From QQWI01 sp964522015 (GTDB lineage Bacteria > Bacillota > Clostridia > Peptostreptococcales > Acidaminobacteraceae): 64,000 nt of DNA. The stretch is from assembly GCA_964522015.1 (NCBI GenBank), contig CAZFST010000005.1:79270-143269 (forward strand). Direction: 5' to 3'. A model generated the notes under the pieces. That model saw only the letters and a list, made by a program, of their open reading frames with translations, was not told where the DNA came from and ran no database searches. Positions 43,480 through 52,800 of the stretch are shown piece after piece (the first letter of the stretch is position 1; every line of letters starts with the position of its first letter). The position numbers and the translations under genes are program-made.

Positions 43480-44061
43480 TTATTGTACTGCGTCAAAGCC
43501 CATTTTAAATGCTTTAAGGTTGAGTTCAACAAATTTTTCTTTAACCAGTGAACGAATTACCGCTTCCCAATCAATGTCAGCCAGACCAAGACCTTTGATC
43601 AAAGCGCCTACTAGAATCACGTTGATGGTTTTCATGTTGCCTAGCTCTTCAGCCAGTTTTGCAGCATCAAATACTTGCGTATTTTTCACTTTTGTACGAA
43701 CTTCTTCAACCACGCCGTTTGGATAGTCCACTGAACCCATCAAAATCGGTGCAGAAGGGATTCTGAAAGCATTGATGATAACCGTGCCTTCAGGCTTAAC
43801 AAACTCCATCCACTTAGCAGTTTCCATCTCTTCAAAAGAAATCAAGATGTCCGCTTGGCCTTTACCGATAATTGGAGAGTAAACTTTTTCACCAAATCGC
43901 ACCTGTGTGGTAACAGAACCACCACGTTGAGCCATACCATGGACTTCAGACATTTTTACATCGTAACCGTGGTTCATTAGGCCCGTAGCAAGAATTTTAC
44001 TTGCTAGGATGATACCCTGACCACCAACACCAGATAATAAGATATTTTTAGTTTGGCTCAT
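43480..44061 (-). CDS. iorB: Indolepyruvate ferredoxin oxidoreductase, beta subunit
   Basis: A 193-residue IorB, the gamma-type domain of 2-oxoacid:ferredoxin oxidoreductases. It begins NILLSGVGGQGIILASKILATGLMNHGYDVKMSEVHGMAQRGGSVTTQVRFG, the family signature. With IorA it oxidatively decarboxylates aryl pyruvates (from Trp, Phe, Tyr) to aryl-acetyl-CoA and reduces ferredoxin. It starts 3 bases after iorA and ends at a terminator. Confidence 0.95.
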   Translation of the reverse strand: MSQTKNILLSGVGGQGIILASKILATGLMNHGYDVKMSEVHGMAQRGGSVTTQVRFGEKVYSPIIGKGQADILISFEEMETAKWMEFVKPEGTVIINAFRIPSAPILMGSVDYPNGVVEEVRTKVKNTQVFDAAKLAEELGNMKTINVILVGALIKGLGLADIDWEAVIRSLVKEKFVELNLKAFKMGFDAVQ

Positions 44062-44063
44062 GA

Positions 44064-45842
44064 TTATTTACCTACCTTTTCGATGGCGTCAAATGGGCAA
44101 GCTTGAAGACAAACTTCGCAACCTACGCACATATTTGGATCGATTGAAGCAAGCTTCGTCTCTTTATTAAAGCTGATGCATGGGCAACCAGTTTTAGTAC
44201 AAACTCGGCAACCGCGGCACTTTTCATCAATAACGTGGCAGTGGCTTGGAGCAAGGTCAAATTCAGCCAAATCCTGTGGCGTAAACTTTTTAAGCACGCA
44301 AGGCCATCTTGTGATAATGACTGAAGGACCTTCAAAAGCAAAGGCTTCATCCAAGGCCTTAGAAACATCATCAAGCTTAAGGGGATTAACCGTTACAACA
44401 TGTTCAACACCAATGGCTGTACAAAGAGCAGGAATATCGATTTGCTTTGCAGGTGTTCCCATCAACGTAAAACCAGAACCTGGGTTTTCTTGGTGACCAG
44501 TCATGCCCGTAATACGGTTATCAAGAATGACATTGACCGTATTAGAACCATTGTAAACAGCCCCCATCAAAGAATTGACACCCGTATGGAAGAACGTTGA
44601 ATCACCGATAACCGTTACTACTTTTTTATCAACCCCATTTTTAGCAAATGCCTGTGATGCGCCGTGTCCCATAGAAATAGAAGCACCCATTGCAATAACA
44701 GTGTCGATTTGATTAAGTGGCTCAGCAGCACCCAATGTGTAGCAACCGATATCACCTGTAATCATGACATTTCGCTTTTTAGTCAAGGCGTAGAAGAAAC
44801 CACGGTGAGGGCAACCAGCGCAAAGGGTTGGCGGTCTGCCGACAATGCTCTCATCACTCATTGTGACAAATGGACGATCTTCTCCAAGAAGGGCTTTTGC
44901 AATGATATCCGGATTCAATTCGCCGATTCTTGAGATTTTTTCTTTACCGATACAGTTGATGCCAGCGGCTTTCATTTGCTCTTCCATAAATGGCTCAAGC
45001 TCTTCAATCACGTAAAGTGTTTCAACTTCTTTAGCAAAGTCAGCGATTTTTTGCATTGGTAGCGGGAATGTAAAGCCTAACTTCAAGTAAGAAGCGTCAT
45101 CGCCAAATACTTCTTTTGCGTATTGGTAAGCAACACCAGCTGTTACAATACCAATTTTCTTGCTGTTCCATTCAATTCTATTAAGTGGTGTCTCATTAGA
45201 GAACGCCTCAAGTCTCACAAGTTTATCTTCTACCACGGGGTGAAGTCGCTTCGCTGTAGCAGGAGCTGCAACGTATTTGTGTGCCTGTTTTTTGTATTCA
45301 ACCATAGGAACAGCCACACGCTCACCCTCTTGTACTAAAGATTTAGAGTGGCAAGTACGTGTTGTCATTCTGAAAAGAACAGGGACATCAAAATCTTCAG
45401 AAATCTTGTAGGCTTCTTTGATGAAATCTAAAGACTCTTGAGAATCAGATGGCTCAATACATGCAATTTTAGCAAATTTAGCATAGTAACGGTTATCTTG
45501 CTCGTTTTGTGAAGAGTGGCAACCTGGATCATCTGCAGAAACCAGTACAAAACCACCTGTAACCCCAGTGTATGCAAATGTGAACAGGGGATCTGCCGCA
45601 ACGTTAACACCAACGTGTTTCATTGCTGCCAATGATCTAGCACCTGCAATAGAGGCACCAATGGCTGTTTCAATGGCTACTTTTTCGTTTGTTGCCCATT
45701 CACAGTAAATATCATCTTTAAAATCAGCAACATTCTCAAGAATTTCTGTACTCGGTGTTCCTGGGTAAGCTGAGGCAAAAGTGACGCCTGCTTCATATGC
45801 GCCACGAGCAACCGCTTCGTTACCTGTCATTAACTTCTTCAT
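44064..45842 (-). CDS. iorA: Indolepyruvate ferredoxin oxidoreductase, alpha subunit
   Basis: A 592-residue IorA. N-terminal pyrimidine-binding domain starts LMTGNEAVARGAYEAGVTFASAYPGTPSTEI; the thiamine diphosphate domain has TLCAGCPHRGFFYAL (about 338-352) and the GDIGCYTLG and GDSTFFHTGVNSLM segments; the C-terminus carries two ferredoxin-type clusters, CRGCRVCTKTGCPC and CVGCEVCLQACP (about 543-586). It oxidises aryl-pyruvates using CoA and ferredoxin. The start has AAGGAG 8 bases upstream. Preceded by ptb. Confidence 0.96.
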   Translation of the reverse strand: MKKLMTGNEAVARGAYEAGVTFASAYPGTPSTEILENVADFKDDIYCEWATNEKVAIETAIGASIAGARSLAAMKHVGVNVAADPLFTFAYTGVTGGFVLVSADDPGCHSSQNEQDNRYYAKFAKIACIEPSDSQESLDFIKEAYKISEDFDVPVLFRMTTRTCHSKSLVQEGERVAVPMVEYKKQAHKYVAAPATAKRLHPVVEDKLVRLEAFSNETPLNRIEWNSKKIGIVTAGVAYQYAKEVFGDDASYLKLGFTFPLPMQKIADFAKEVETLYVIEELEPFMEEQMKAAGINCIGKEKISRIGELNPDIIAKALLGEDRPFVTMSDESIVGRPPTLCAGCPHRGFFYALTKKRNVMITGDIGCYTLGAAEPLNQIDTVIAMGASISMGHGASQAFAKNGVDKKVVTVIGDSTFFHTGVNSLMGAVYNGSNTVNVILDNRITGMTGHQENPGSGFTLMGTPAKQIDIPALCTAIGVEHVVTVNPLKLDDVSKALDEAFAFEGPSVIITRWPCVLKKFTPQDLAEFDLAPSHCHVIDEKCRGCRVCTKTGCPCISFNKETKLASIDPNMCVGCEVCLQACPFDAIEKVGK

Positions 45843-45892
45843 TCGACACGCTCCTTATTGTTTTAATCCTTCTCGTTTAATCGTGAAGTGGT

Positions 45893-46804
45893 TTATTTTA
45901 AATGGGCAGCAACCAAGCTACCTAATGCAATCGAGTTCAACTTAGTGGTGTAAGAATCCGCGCGAGACACCAGTACTACAGGCGCCTTAGCCCCCATGAT
46001 AATACCAGCCGATTCCGCTTGCGCCAAATAAGTCAGCGCCTTGCCAATACCATTACCCACTTCAATATTTGGCACTAGTAAAACATCTGTGTCCCCAGAA
46101 ATACGGGATTCGAATTTTTTGACTTCTGCCGCTTCTTTTGAGAAAGCCAAGTCTAGGGCCAAAGGACCTTCAACAATAACACCTTGGCCAAATTCCCCTG
46201 CTTCACAACGCTCTTGAAGGGCACGGGCCTCAACGGTCACTGGCATTTTAGGATTTACTTTTTCTTTTGCCGCTAGGCAAGCAACCTTAACTTCTGTGTT
46301 ACCTAAAGCTTTGGCTACTTCAACTGCGTTGACTAAAATCTTAGCTTTTGCTTCAAGATCTGGCTCAATATTCATGCCGCCATCTGTTAAATAAATCAAT
46401 TTATGATAAGAAGGCACTTCGTAAACCATCACGTGTGATAGTTGGCTATCTGTACGTAAACCTGTTTCTTTGTCTAGAACAGCTTTTAAAAGAATGGCCG
46501 TATCAATGAGACCTTTCATTAAGAAATCTGCTTTACCAGAACTAACCAATGTTACAGCAATTTTTGCAGACTCTTCTAAAGAACTTGCAGGCACTAATTC
46601 ACAGCCCTCTAAATTTAAATGATCAGCTTTAGCAAGGGCTTTTATTGCCTCTAAATCGCCGACTAAAATCGCATCAATCAAACCTTCAGCAGCCGCAGCC
46701 ACCACCGCACCTAAAACATCAGCATCCTCTGCTGCCGCCACTGCTAGTCTCATTTTCTTCTGACTTTTGGCAGCTTCAAGTAATTCACTTAGATTTTTAA
46801 TCAC
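45893..46804 (-). CDS. ptb: Phosphate acyltransferase (phosphate butyryltransferase type)
   Basis: A 303-residue phosphotransacylase of the PTA/PTB family (ADVLGAVVAAAAEGLIDAILVGD; GKADFLMKGLIDTAILLKAVL; VAKALG; QERCEAGEFGQGVIVEGPLALDLAFS; NGIGKALTYLAQAESAGIIMGAKAPVVLVSRADS). It converts acyl-CoA and phosphate to acyl phosphate, which a kinase uses to make ATP. Start taken as GTG at 46804, preceded by AAGGAG at 7 bases; the ATG at 46834 is less likely. As first gene before iorAB it probably handles aryl-acetyl-CoA or branched acyl-CoA rather than only butyryl-CoA; no butyrate kinase gene is adjacent. Confidence 0.9.
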   Translation of the reverse strand: MIKNLSELLEAAKSQKKMRLAVAAAEDADVLGAVVAAAAEGLIDAILVGDLEAIKALAKADHLNLEGCELVPASSLEESAKIAVTLVSSGKADFLMKGLIDTAILLKAVLDKETGLRTDSQLSHVMVYEVPSYHKLIYLTDGGMNIEPDLEAKAKILVNAVEVAKALGNTEVKVACLAAKEKVNPKMPVTVEARALQERCEAGEFGQGVIVEGPLALDLAFSKEAAEVKKFESRISGDTDVLLVPNIEVGNGIGKALTYLAQAESAGIIMGAKAPVVLVSRADSYTTKLNSIALGSLVAAHLK

Positions 46805-46894
46805 ACCATCACTCCTTAGCTCGCACATAGACATGATATTCTAGTTGACTTCAATTTTTTTAGCAAGCTTGCTAATAAATTTGAATCCAACCTC

Positions 46895-46923
46895 AGTTTA
46901 CACTAATTTTTTAATGCTGACAA
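46895..46923 (-). promoter_or_regulatory. Promoter of ptb-iorA-iorB
   Basis: -35 TTGTCA (46918-46923), 17-base spacer, -10 TAAACT (46895-46900), read on the minus strand. The inverted sequence TTAGCAAGCTTGCTAA at 46859-46874 lies downstream of the expected start and could be an operator. Confidence 0.7.
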
Positions 46924-46969
46924 CTTTTTTTAATATTTTTTTCATGAAAAAATCGTTGCAATTGCAGAT

Positions 46970-46984
46970 GATAAACGTTTTCAC
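46970..46984. promoter_or_regulatory. cre-like operator upstream of ptb
   Basis: Minus-strand GTGAAAACGTTTAT followed by C, the same 14-mer as upstream of nhaC. It lies about 47 bases upstream of the ptb -35. CcpA binding sites upstream of -35 activate acetate-pathway genes in Bacillus, so activation is possible here. Confidence 0.45.
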
Positions 46985-47022
46985 TACAAATCTTAAATGT
47001 TTATATTGTGGATCACAGGCAC

Positions 47023-47051
47023 TTGTAATCGAACGTGTGTTCGTGTATACT
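47023..47051 (+). promoter_or_regulatory. Promoter of the SOS polymerase operon
   Basis: -35 TTGTAA (47023-47028), 17-base spacer, -10 TATACT (47046-47051). The LexA box occupies most of the spacer. Confidence 0.8.
47030..47043. promoter_or_regulatory. LexA (SOS) box
   Basis: CGAACGTGTGTTCG is a perfect match to the Gram-positive LexA operator CGAAC-N4-GTTCG. It sits between -35 and -10 of the promoter, so LexA bound there would block RNA polymerase until DNA damage. Confidence 0.93.
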
Positions 47052-47132
47052 GTGGTTATAAAATACACCCAATATGGGATGATGGTTAAAAATACACCTT
47101 AATATAAGGTGATGCTTGAAAGGTCGACATGT

Positions 47133-47393
47133 ATGAAACTCATTGCAAAGCCCATTGACACCATTGCATGGTCTGCTAAAACCGGAGAGATCCGACCCTT
47201 GCGGTTCAAATTTGAAGATGGCGACCAGCCACAGGTTATTAAAGTTGACCGTATACTTGACGTGTCAAAGACCCAACGGGCTGGCGAAAACGCCATTGTC
47301 TTCACTTGCGAAAGCGAAATTAAGGGAGAAAGACGCCTTTATGAACTCCGATACACCTTGGCCACTTGCACCTGGGTTTTGTATAAAATCTAA
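47133..47393 (+). CDS. Small protein in the SOS operon, unknown function
   Basis: An 86-residue soluble protein (MKLIAKPIDTIAWSAKTGEIRPLRFKFEDG...). It has a beta-rich look and ends LYELRYTLATCTWVLYKI. I do not recognise a named family, though small proteins of this kind do occur beside Y-family polymerases in Firmicutes. Start at 47133 is chosen because GAAAGGT lies about 8 bases upstream. It is first in the LexA-controlled operon and dinB follows 157 bases later, so a role in translesion synthesis or its control is an inference from position. Confidence 0.75.
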   Translation: MKLIAKPIDTIAWSAKTGEIRPLRFKFEDGDQPQVIKVDRILDVSKTQRAGENAIVFTCESEIKGERRLYELRYTLATCTWVLYKI

Positions 47394-47550
47394 TTTGCCT
47401 GCGGACGCCATTACTGCCGATCTCCCGCAACATCATCCTTTTTATGCAATGGACACCGCTTGTCTTGCGCGACATCTTTCTTATGCAATGGACACCATCA
47501 GATGTCGTGCCAGACCTGATAACCTCCGATTTTTATGTAAGGGGACCTTT

Positions 47551-48807
47551 ATGAGTACACGGACTGTTTTGCACATCGATGTCAATTCTGCTTATCTATC
47601 ATGGGAAGCTGTCCACCGTTTAGAACAAGGGGATCCAGTGGACCTGCGGGACATCCCCTCAATTGTCGGTGGTAATCCCAAAACCCGCCGTGGCATTGTT
47701 CTCGCAAAATCTATACCTGCCAAAAAATTTGGCATTCAAACTGGCGAGACCCTCCATAACGCCTTCAAAAAATGTCCTCAGCTCACAGTTGCATCTCCCA
47801 CTTATGGTCTCTATATGAACTGTTCTAATGCCATGAAAGCCCTTTTGGAACGTTATGTCCCCAAAGTACAACGTTTTTCCGTGGACGAGTTCTTCATTGA
47901 TTTAACTGATTGTCAGGCTCTTTACAGGGATCCCACCGAATTCGGCCACTTCTTAAAAGATACCATTTATCAAGAGCTGGGTTTCACATGCAACGTGGGC
48001 ATTTCCTCCAATAAGTTACTAGCAAAAACCGCCAGTGACTTTTCTAAACCCGACCGTGTTCACACTTTATATCCAGAAGAAATTGCTACTAAACTTTGGC
48101 CCCTTCCCGTCTCTGAACTTTACCTAGTCGGTCGCAGAACACTGCCCAAACTCGAGCAGCTAGGCATTTTTACAATAGGCGACTTAGCAAATACACCAAC
48201 CTCAATTTTAGAGTCAAAACTCAAACAACATGGGCTTGTTCTATTTGACTATTCCCATGGCATAGAAAGCAGCCTTGTCCAAAATGATACTACCACTGGT
48301 CCTAAAGGCATTGGCAATTCTACCACAATCCACTACGATGTCACAGATCCTCTAGATGCCCACTGCGTCTTACTGGCTCTCACTGAAAGCGTCACCATGC
48401 GCCTGCGAAAAGAGCAACTAACAGCCAGTCTGGTTAGCGTTAGCATCAAATATAGCGACCTATCCCATGGATCCCACCAAAGGCAACTGGATTTTCATGC
48501 AGATCAGACCATGGCCATTTATAAAGTTGCCGAACAACTTTTTCATGAATCTTGGATAGGGGATCCCATCAGACATCTTGGGGTAAGAATCTCCGGACTA
48601 AAATCAAAAGATTTCTACCAATACTCCCTGCTGGACCCTCTCGACGGAGAAAAAATGCGAGTCCTAGATCACACAATTGACAACTTACGAAGCCGATTTG
48701 GTCAAGGGGCGTTGGTACGAGCTTGTTTTGTTCACTCTGGTATTAAAGCCATCCAAGGTGGTACCACTGATGACGATAGCTACCCAGTTATGAAAAGCAT
48801 TCTTTAA
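47551..48807 (+). CDS. dinB: Y-family DNA polymerase IV
   Basis: A 418-residue Y-family polymerase. Palm-domain motifs VLHIDVNSAYLSWEAVHRLE (with catalytic DVN) and RFSVDEFFIDLTDC (with the SVDE carboxylates, residues about 107-111), then LVGRRTLPKLEQLGIFTIGDLA (helix-hairpin-helix) and the little-finger domain. It copies damaged DNA with low fidelity. Start ATG at 47551 is preceded by AAGGGGACC; the frame stays open upstream but has no fitting start. The operon is under a perfect LexA box. Ends at a strong terminator. Confidence 0.93.
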   Translation: MSTRTVLHIDVNSAYLSWEAVHRLEQGDPVDLRDIPSIVGGNPKTRRGIVLAKSIPAKKFGIQTGETLHNAFKKCPQLTVASPTYGLYMNCSNAMKALLERYVPKVQRFSVDEFFIDLTDCQALYRDPTEFGHFLKDTIYQELGFTCNVGISSNKLLAKTASDFSKPDRVHTLYPEEIATKLWPLPVSELYLVGRRTLPKLEQLGIFTIGDLANTPTSILESKLKQHGLVLFDYSHGIESSLVQNDTTTGPKGIGNSTTIHYDVTDPLDAHCVLLALTESVTMRLRKEQLTASLVSVSIKYSDLSHGSHQRQLDFHADQTMAIYKVAEQLFHESWIGDPIRHLGVRISGLKSKDFYQYSLLDPLDGEKMRVLDHTIDNLRSRFGQGALVRACFVHSGIKAIQGGTTDDDSYPVMKSIL

Positions 48808-48908
48808 GAGAGTTCACTTTGCAAACCGTGCTCAATAACCATTTCTTTTGAAAGCAGTGCTCAATAGCATAAGAAAGATTTAACCTCGGTCGCCACACTT
48901 TCTTCTAA

Positions 48909-48956
48909 AAAAAACCAATTTAAAGTCCAAGAGGGACTTCAAATTGGTTTTTGTTT
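48909..48956. terminator. Terminator after dinB
   Basis: AAAACCAATTTAAAGTCC / GGACTTCAAATTGGTTTT with a 6-base loop, followed by T-rich sequence on the plus strand; it can also serve the converging small gene at 49029. Confidence 0.88.
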
Positions 48957-48969
48957 TGTCTAACTTATA

Positions 48970-49037
48970 TTCTTATATTACTACTCTGCTTTCGTTACTT
49001 ATCTTCTTATATTACTAATCTTCTTTCGTTACTTATC
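48970..49037. repeat. Two tandem 34-bp direct repeats
   Basis: Copies 48970-49003 and 49004-49037 share 32 of 34 bases (TTCTTATATTACTA ... TTCGTTACTTATC). The second copy holds the last codons and stop of the gene at 49029, so the 3' end of that gene appears to have been duplicated. Confidence 0.85.
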
Positions 49038-49238
49038 TTCTTTGCTCTGAACTTCCTGGACGTATTCAATAGTTTCTGTAAATATCATATACCGTTTAGG
49101 AATCCAATTTTCTCTGCCTCGATTATCACTAACTTTATAACATTCCTCGTCTTCATCTAATAATTTATAGGACTGTCCAACCGTTGTAAAATGTGTTCTT
49201 AGCGTATCAATAGCCCGAACATACCCCTCATTATTCAT
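49029..49238 (-). CDS. Small protein of unknown function
   Basis: A 69-residue acidic protein (MNNEGYVRAIDTLRTHFTTVG ... NWIPKRYMIFTE). The middle (YKLLDEDEECYKVSDNRGRENWIPKRYM) reads like a compact SH3-like beta fold. GGAGG is 9 bases before the ATG, and it follows the acetyltransferase gene by 34 bases in the same direction, which supports a real gene. No known family recognised. Confidence 0.65.
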   Translation of the reverse strand: MNNEGYVRAIDTLRTHFTTVGQSYKLLDEDEECYKVSDNRGRENWIPKRYMIFTETIEYVQEVQSKEDK

Positions 49239-49272
49239 TTAAATAAACCTCCACAGGGCAATTAAATATTTT

Positions 49273-49710
49273 TTATAACTCTAATATCATTTCAATCCAA
49301 TCTTCACCTTCATCACTAATTACAAATCCTATTCTTTCATATACCTTAATTGCGCGACGATTGAAATTTTGAACAATTAGTTTGATGCTCTCACCTGCAT
49401 AGTCATAGTACTCAATTAGAAAATCAATACATGCAGAAACATAATCACTGCCAAGACCTTTTCCAGTTAAATCAGGCCGTAAAAAATTAGCAAGTTCTAG
49501 TATATCTTCATCAAAGGTGCATTCTAGAAAGCCAAGAGGTTCATCATAATCATCTACTGCGACAAAGCAAGTATAATCCTCAGAGTTCAGTAAATCTTCA
49601 ATATCTGCTTTTTTCTTATCTACATCATAAACTGAGTATTCACCTTCATATTTCCATGAAACAACCTCGTTTGCATAACGCTCATTCATTGGCTTAAACT
49701 CAAATTGCAT
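49273..49710 (-). CDS. GNAT-family acetyltransferase
   Basis: A 145-residue GNAT protein. Features: an N-terminal strand (FEFKPMNERYANEVVSWKYEGEYSVYD), the acetyl-CoA motif LRPDLTGKGLGSDYVSACIDF (Q/RxxGxG type: TGKGLG, about 78-83), and LIVQNFNRRAIKVYERIGFVISDEG. The substrate is unknown; EYSVYD start resembles the AAC(6')/RimJ-like subgroup. Codon use is AT-rich like its neighbours, differing from the block before 48 kb, so local transfer is possible. Confidence 0.85.
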   Translation of the reverse strand: MQFEFKPMNERYANEVVSWKYEGEYSVYDVDKKKADIEDLLNSEDYTCFVAVDDYDEPLGFLECTFDEDILELANFLRPDLTGKGLGSDYVSACIDFLIEYYDYAGESIKLIVQNFNRRAIKVYERIGFVISDEGEDWIEMILEL

Positions 49711-49818
49711 AGAATCCTCCCTCCCCTAGACTCTAACATATAAATCGTTAATATAAAGAGATACATTGAGGATACCCTAAAAAACGCACTCTAACCAAAA
49801 GTTAAGTTGGAAAATGTG

Positions 49819-52800
49819 TCAGTCTGATTTTTTTTGCCAATCAATGATCGGTATTGTACAAGTGAAACGGGTAAATACCCCGAACTTCGAAGTAACTTCA
49901 ATATGTCCTCCAAGATTCTCTATTGCACTTTTTACGGCATTTAGCCCTACACCGCGACCGCTTAATTCTGTCAAATTTTCTTGTGTAGAAAACCCATAGT
50001 CAAATATAGCTTGCTGCCTTGTCCATACATCTGCATCAATTAATGGGCTGCCCATAAGCGCTAACCGAGAATCTATTGAAACCATATCTAAACCTGCGCC
50101 ATCATCCTCAATGATAATTTGAAATTGTTTTTCATCCTTCGTAACATCTACCCGAACTGTTCCTTCAAGTGCCTTTTGCTCAAAAGCCCGAATTTCTGAA
50201 TTTTCTATACCATATTGCACAATATTTCTAAATATATGAATCAGCGATTTAAGAAAATCTAAATAAATCGCATCATCTAGTTTTAATGATGATCCAGTTA
50301 AAACAATGGGCATAATTTTTTTATCAAATGACGACGCCAATTGAACAACATAGTCACTGTATTGTGAGATAACAATATCAAATTGAACCCATTTCAACTG
50401 CCTAAAAACCCCAGTTACTTTACTTTGATACTCTTGCGGCACAGTTCTTACTAATTCCTGCTGAACTTTATCAAAATCATCATCACTGATTTGGACAACC
50501 TGATTGCCTTCAATAAAATCGGTCCCTAAATAACTTTCAATACGGGCATAATCCTCATGCAAAATAGCATCTAAAGAAATATTCTCTAAATAATCTTTGA
50601 TACTTTTAGATCGCCCATCTTCTTTTTTCAAAAAAAGTGCAGATATGTCACTCTCGACAGCATGTAAATGTTTAGCAGTATTCATCATAGACCATTGTGC
50701 AAAATCACCTTTAAAAGTATGGATGATTCTATAGATTTCTCTGGTTTTTTCATTTGTAGCTTTTCCAGCTAAAATATTATGATAGTCTTGATTAAAAAAT
50801 GCTCGTAATCGCTTAATACTGCTACGCACATTATTTTGATAACGTATAACATTAACCACCATTCTCAGCGTGCGTCTTTCATCTTCAACTTCACGCTCCA
50901 TCGTCACACGATTTGTTATGTCGGTTAAAACAACCGTTATTTGCTGTATATGCAGATTGTTAATGTAACGATAACGACATTGTATGATTTGCTCACCAAT
51001 CGTAAGTACTTCAGGTAACAAAGACAAATAAATTTCTGCAACTTCCTCTTCATCAAATTCAAATATTTTATTGAGAACAGTCTCTATAAAATAAATATCG
51101 ATTGCCTGTGCATGGGTCTTTAATAATTCCACAAATGATTCATTTGCAATATCATGACTAAAAATAGTCAAACACTCTTTAGAAAATGCCGGATTTACAA
51201 AACCATCAGAGTTAATGGATAAAAAGCCTTGTCCAACTTGATCTAAAAGGGTTTCAATTGCAAGTTTAGTTTTTGATAATTCCAGTGTCCGTTCGTTCAC
51301 TAAATTAGTAAGATTCTCACGATGTTCCATCAATTGCGATTGGGACAATTCAAAATTCCGATACAATTTAGCATTATCGTAAGCAATTGCATATTGACTT
51401 AATATAATATTGATAACTTCTAGGCGATTCTCAAAAAAAGCAGCTGTTATTAAATTGTTTTCTAAATAAATCATGCCTATATACTCAGATTTATAAAAAA
51501 AAGGTAAACACATCACAGATTTTAATTGATGCTTTTTTACGTAGGCATCCTCTTTAAATTGTGCTTTTTCGCATGCTGAGTCCAATAGAATACTTTTTTG
51601 AGTTCTATTGACGAAATTCGCAATGGCAACGGGCACTATCTCGTTGCCATAGATAGTTTCTGGTTCTGGCAGCATCGTATAGACACCATTAATGCAAGTT
51701 GATACAATCTCTAGATTTTGAATTTTCAGCATTAGAACTGCTTTTTGAGCTCCTGAGACTTCAAGCAATAACAATAGGACTGTTTCCATTAGACGATTTG
51801 TATCGAATTCTGCTGATAGTCTTTGGGAAGCCTTCATAATATAGAGCGTGTCAAGTTCATTTTGAGACTGCGTCATGCTCTGACGTGTCTGCTTTTCAGA
51901 AAATAATAGTCTTTCAATCTGATCAAAAGAGATTTCTGTATATTGTATGGTCATAAGATGACACTTAACCAAACAGCCAAGTTGCCTAAATAGGAAATAA
52001 GCCTCTTTCAAAAATACACGTCGTAACTTTTCGTTACCTTCTGAATCATATAGATTGGCCATATCTTCACAAATAAACGCTTCTTCTTGATAAAATCCAT
52101 GGTCATGTGCAGACTTGATGGCTCGATGAAAAGTCTGATGTGCCTTCTCAACTTGCCCCCTTTGTTGATAAATTCGCGCCATAAGATGATTGTATTTATG
52201 AGCAAAATTAGCAGGATTAAGGGATTTCAACTTAAACAGTCTTGATTTAATGGCGCCAATAGGCACGCTACCCTTATAATCCTCTTTTCGCAAATTATCT
52301 GAATCCATTTGTAAAGCAAGGTATGCCAACGCACTATAATAGGATGCTTCTACAGAAATATAAAGTCCTATTAACTCCCCTAGTAGTGGCTTTACCTCCC
52401 TGTAAAAAGCTAGTACCCGTTCGTAAGAACCTAATGTAAAATTCAATTTCATTTTGAGAATCAAATAATGGGCAAGGATAGATGGCATATTACTCGCCCT
52501 AAGTTCCCGTTCAAATGCTTCCAGTTCAAAATCATCTTGGGATAATGCCGCCTCTATAGCAATAGCATTGCTAGCGGTGCCTAAACTTTGAGCGCGTGTA
52601 TACTGTAAAATCGCAACTAAGAGGTTAGAAACATCCTTATCCATCATAATGTCAGGATTTTTAAGTTCATTTTCACAATCCTGGCATAGTTCCAACATAT
52701 TTGCGCCGGCAGCTAATCGCGCTAAAAAAATACCGGCAGTATTATAAGCAAAGTAAACCATATTGCCACAATAATAACTTTGTTCCCTACCAGATTCTAA

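Noticed and set aside
47143..47550. An N-terminal extension of the Y-family polymerase
   Set aside because: The frame is open upstream but overlaps the 86-residue gene, has no suitable ribosome-binding site, and the translation has no polymerase similarity; a duplicated TTATGCAATGGACACC keeps it open by chance.
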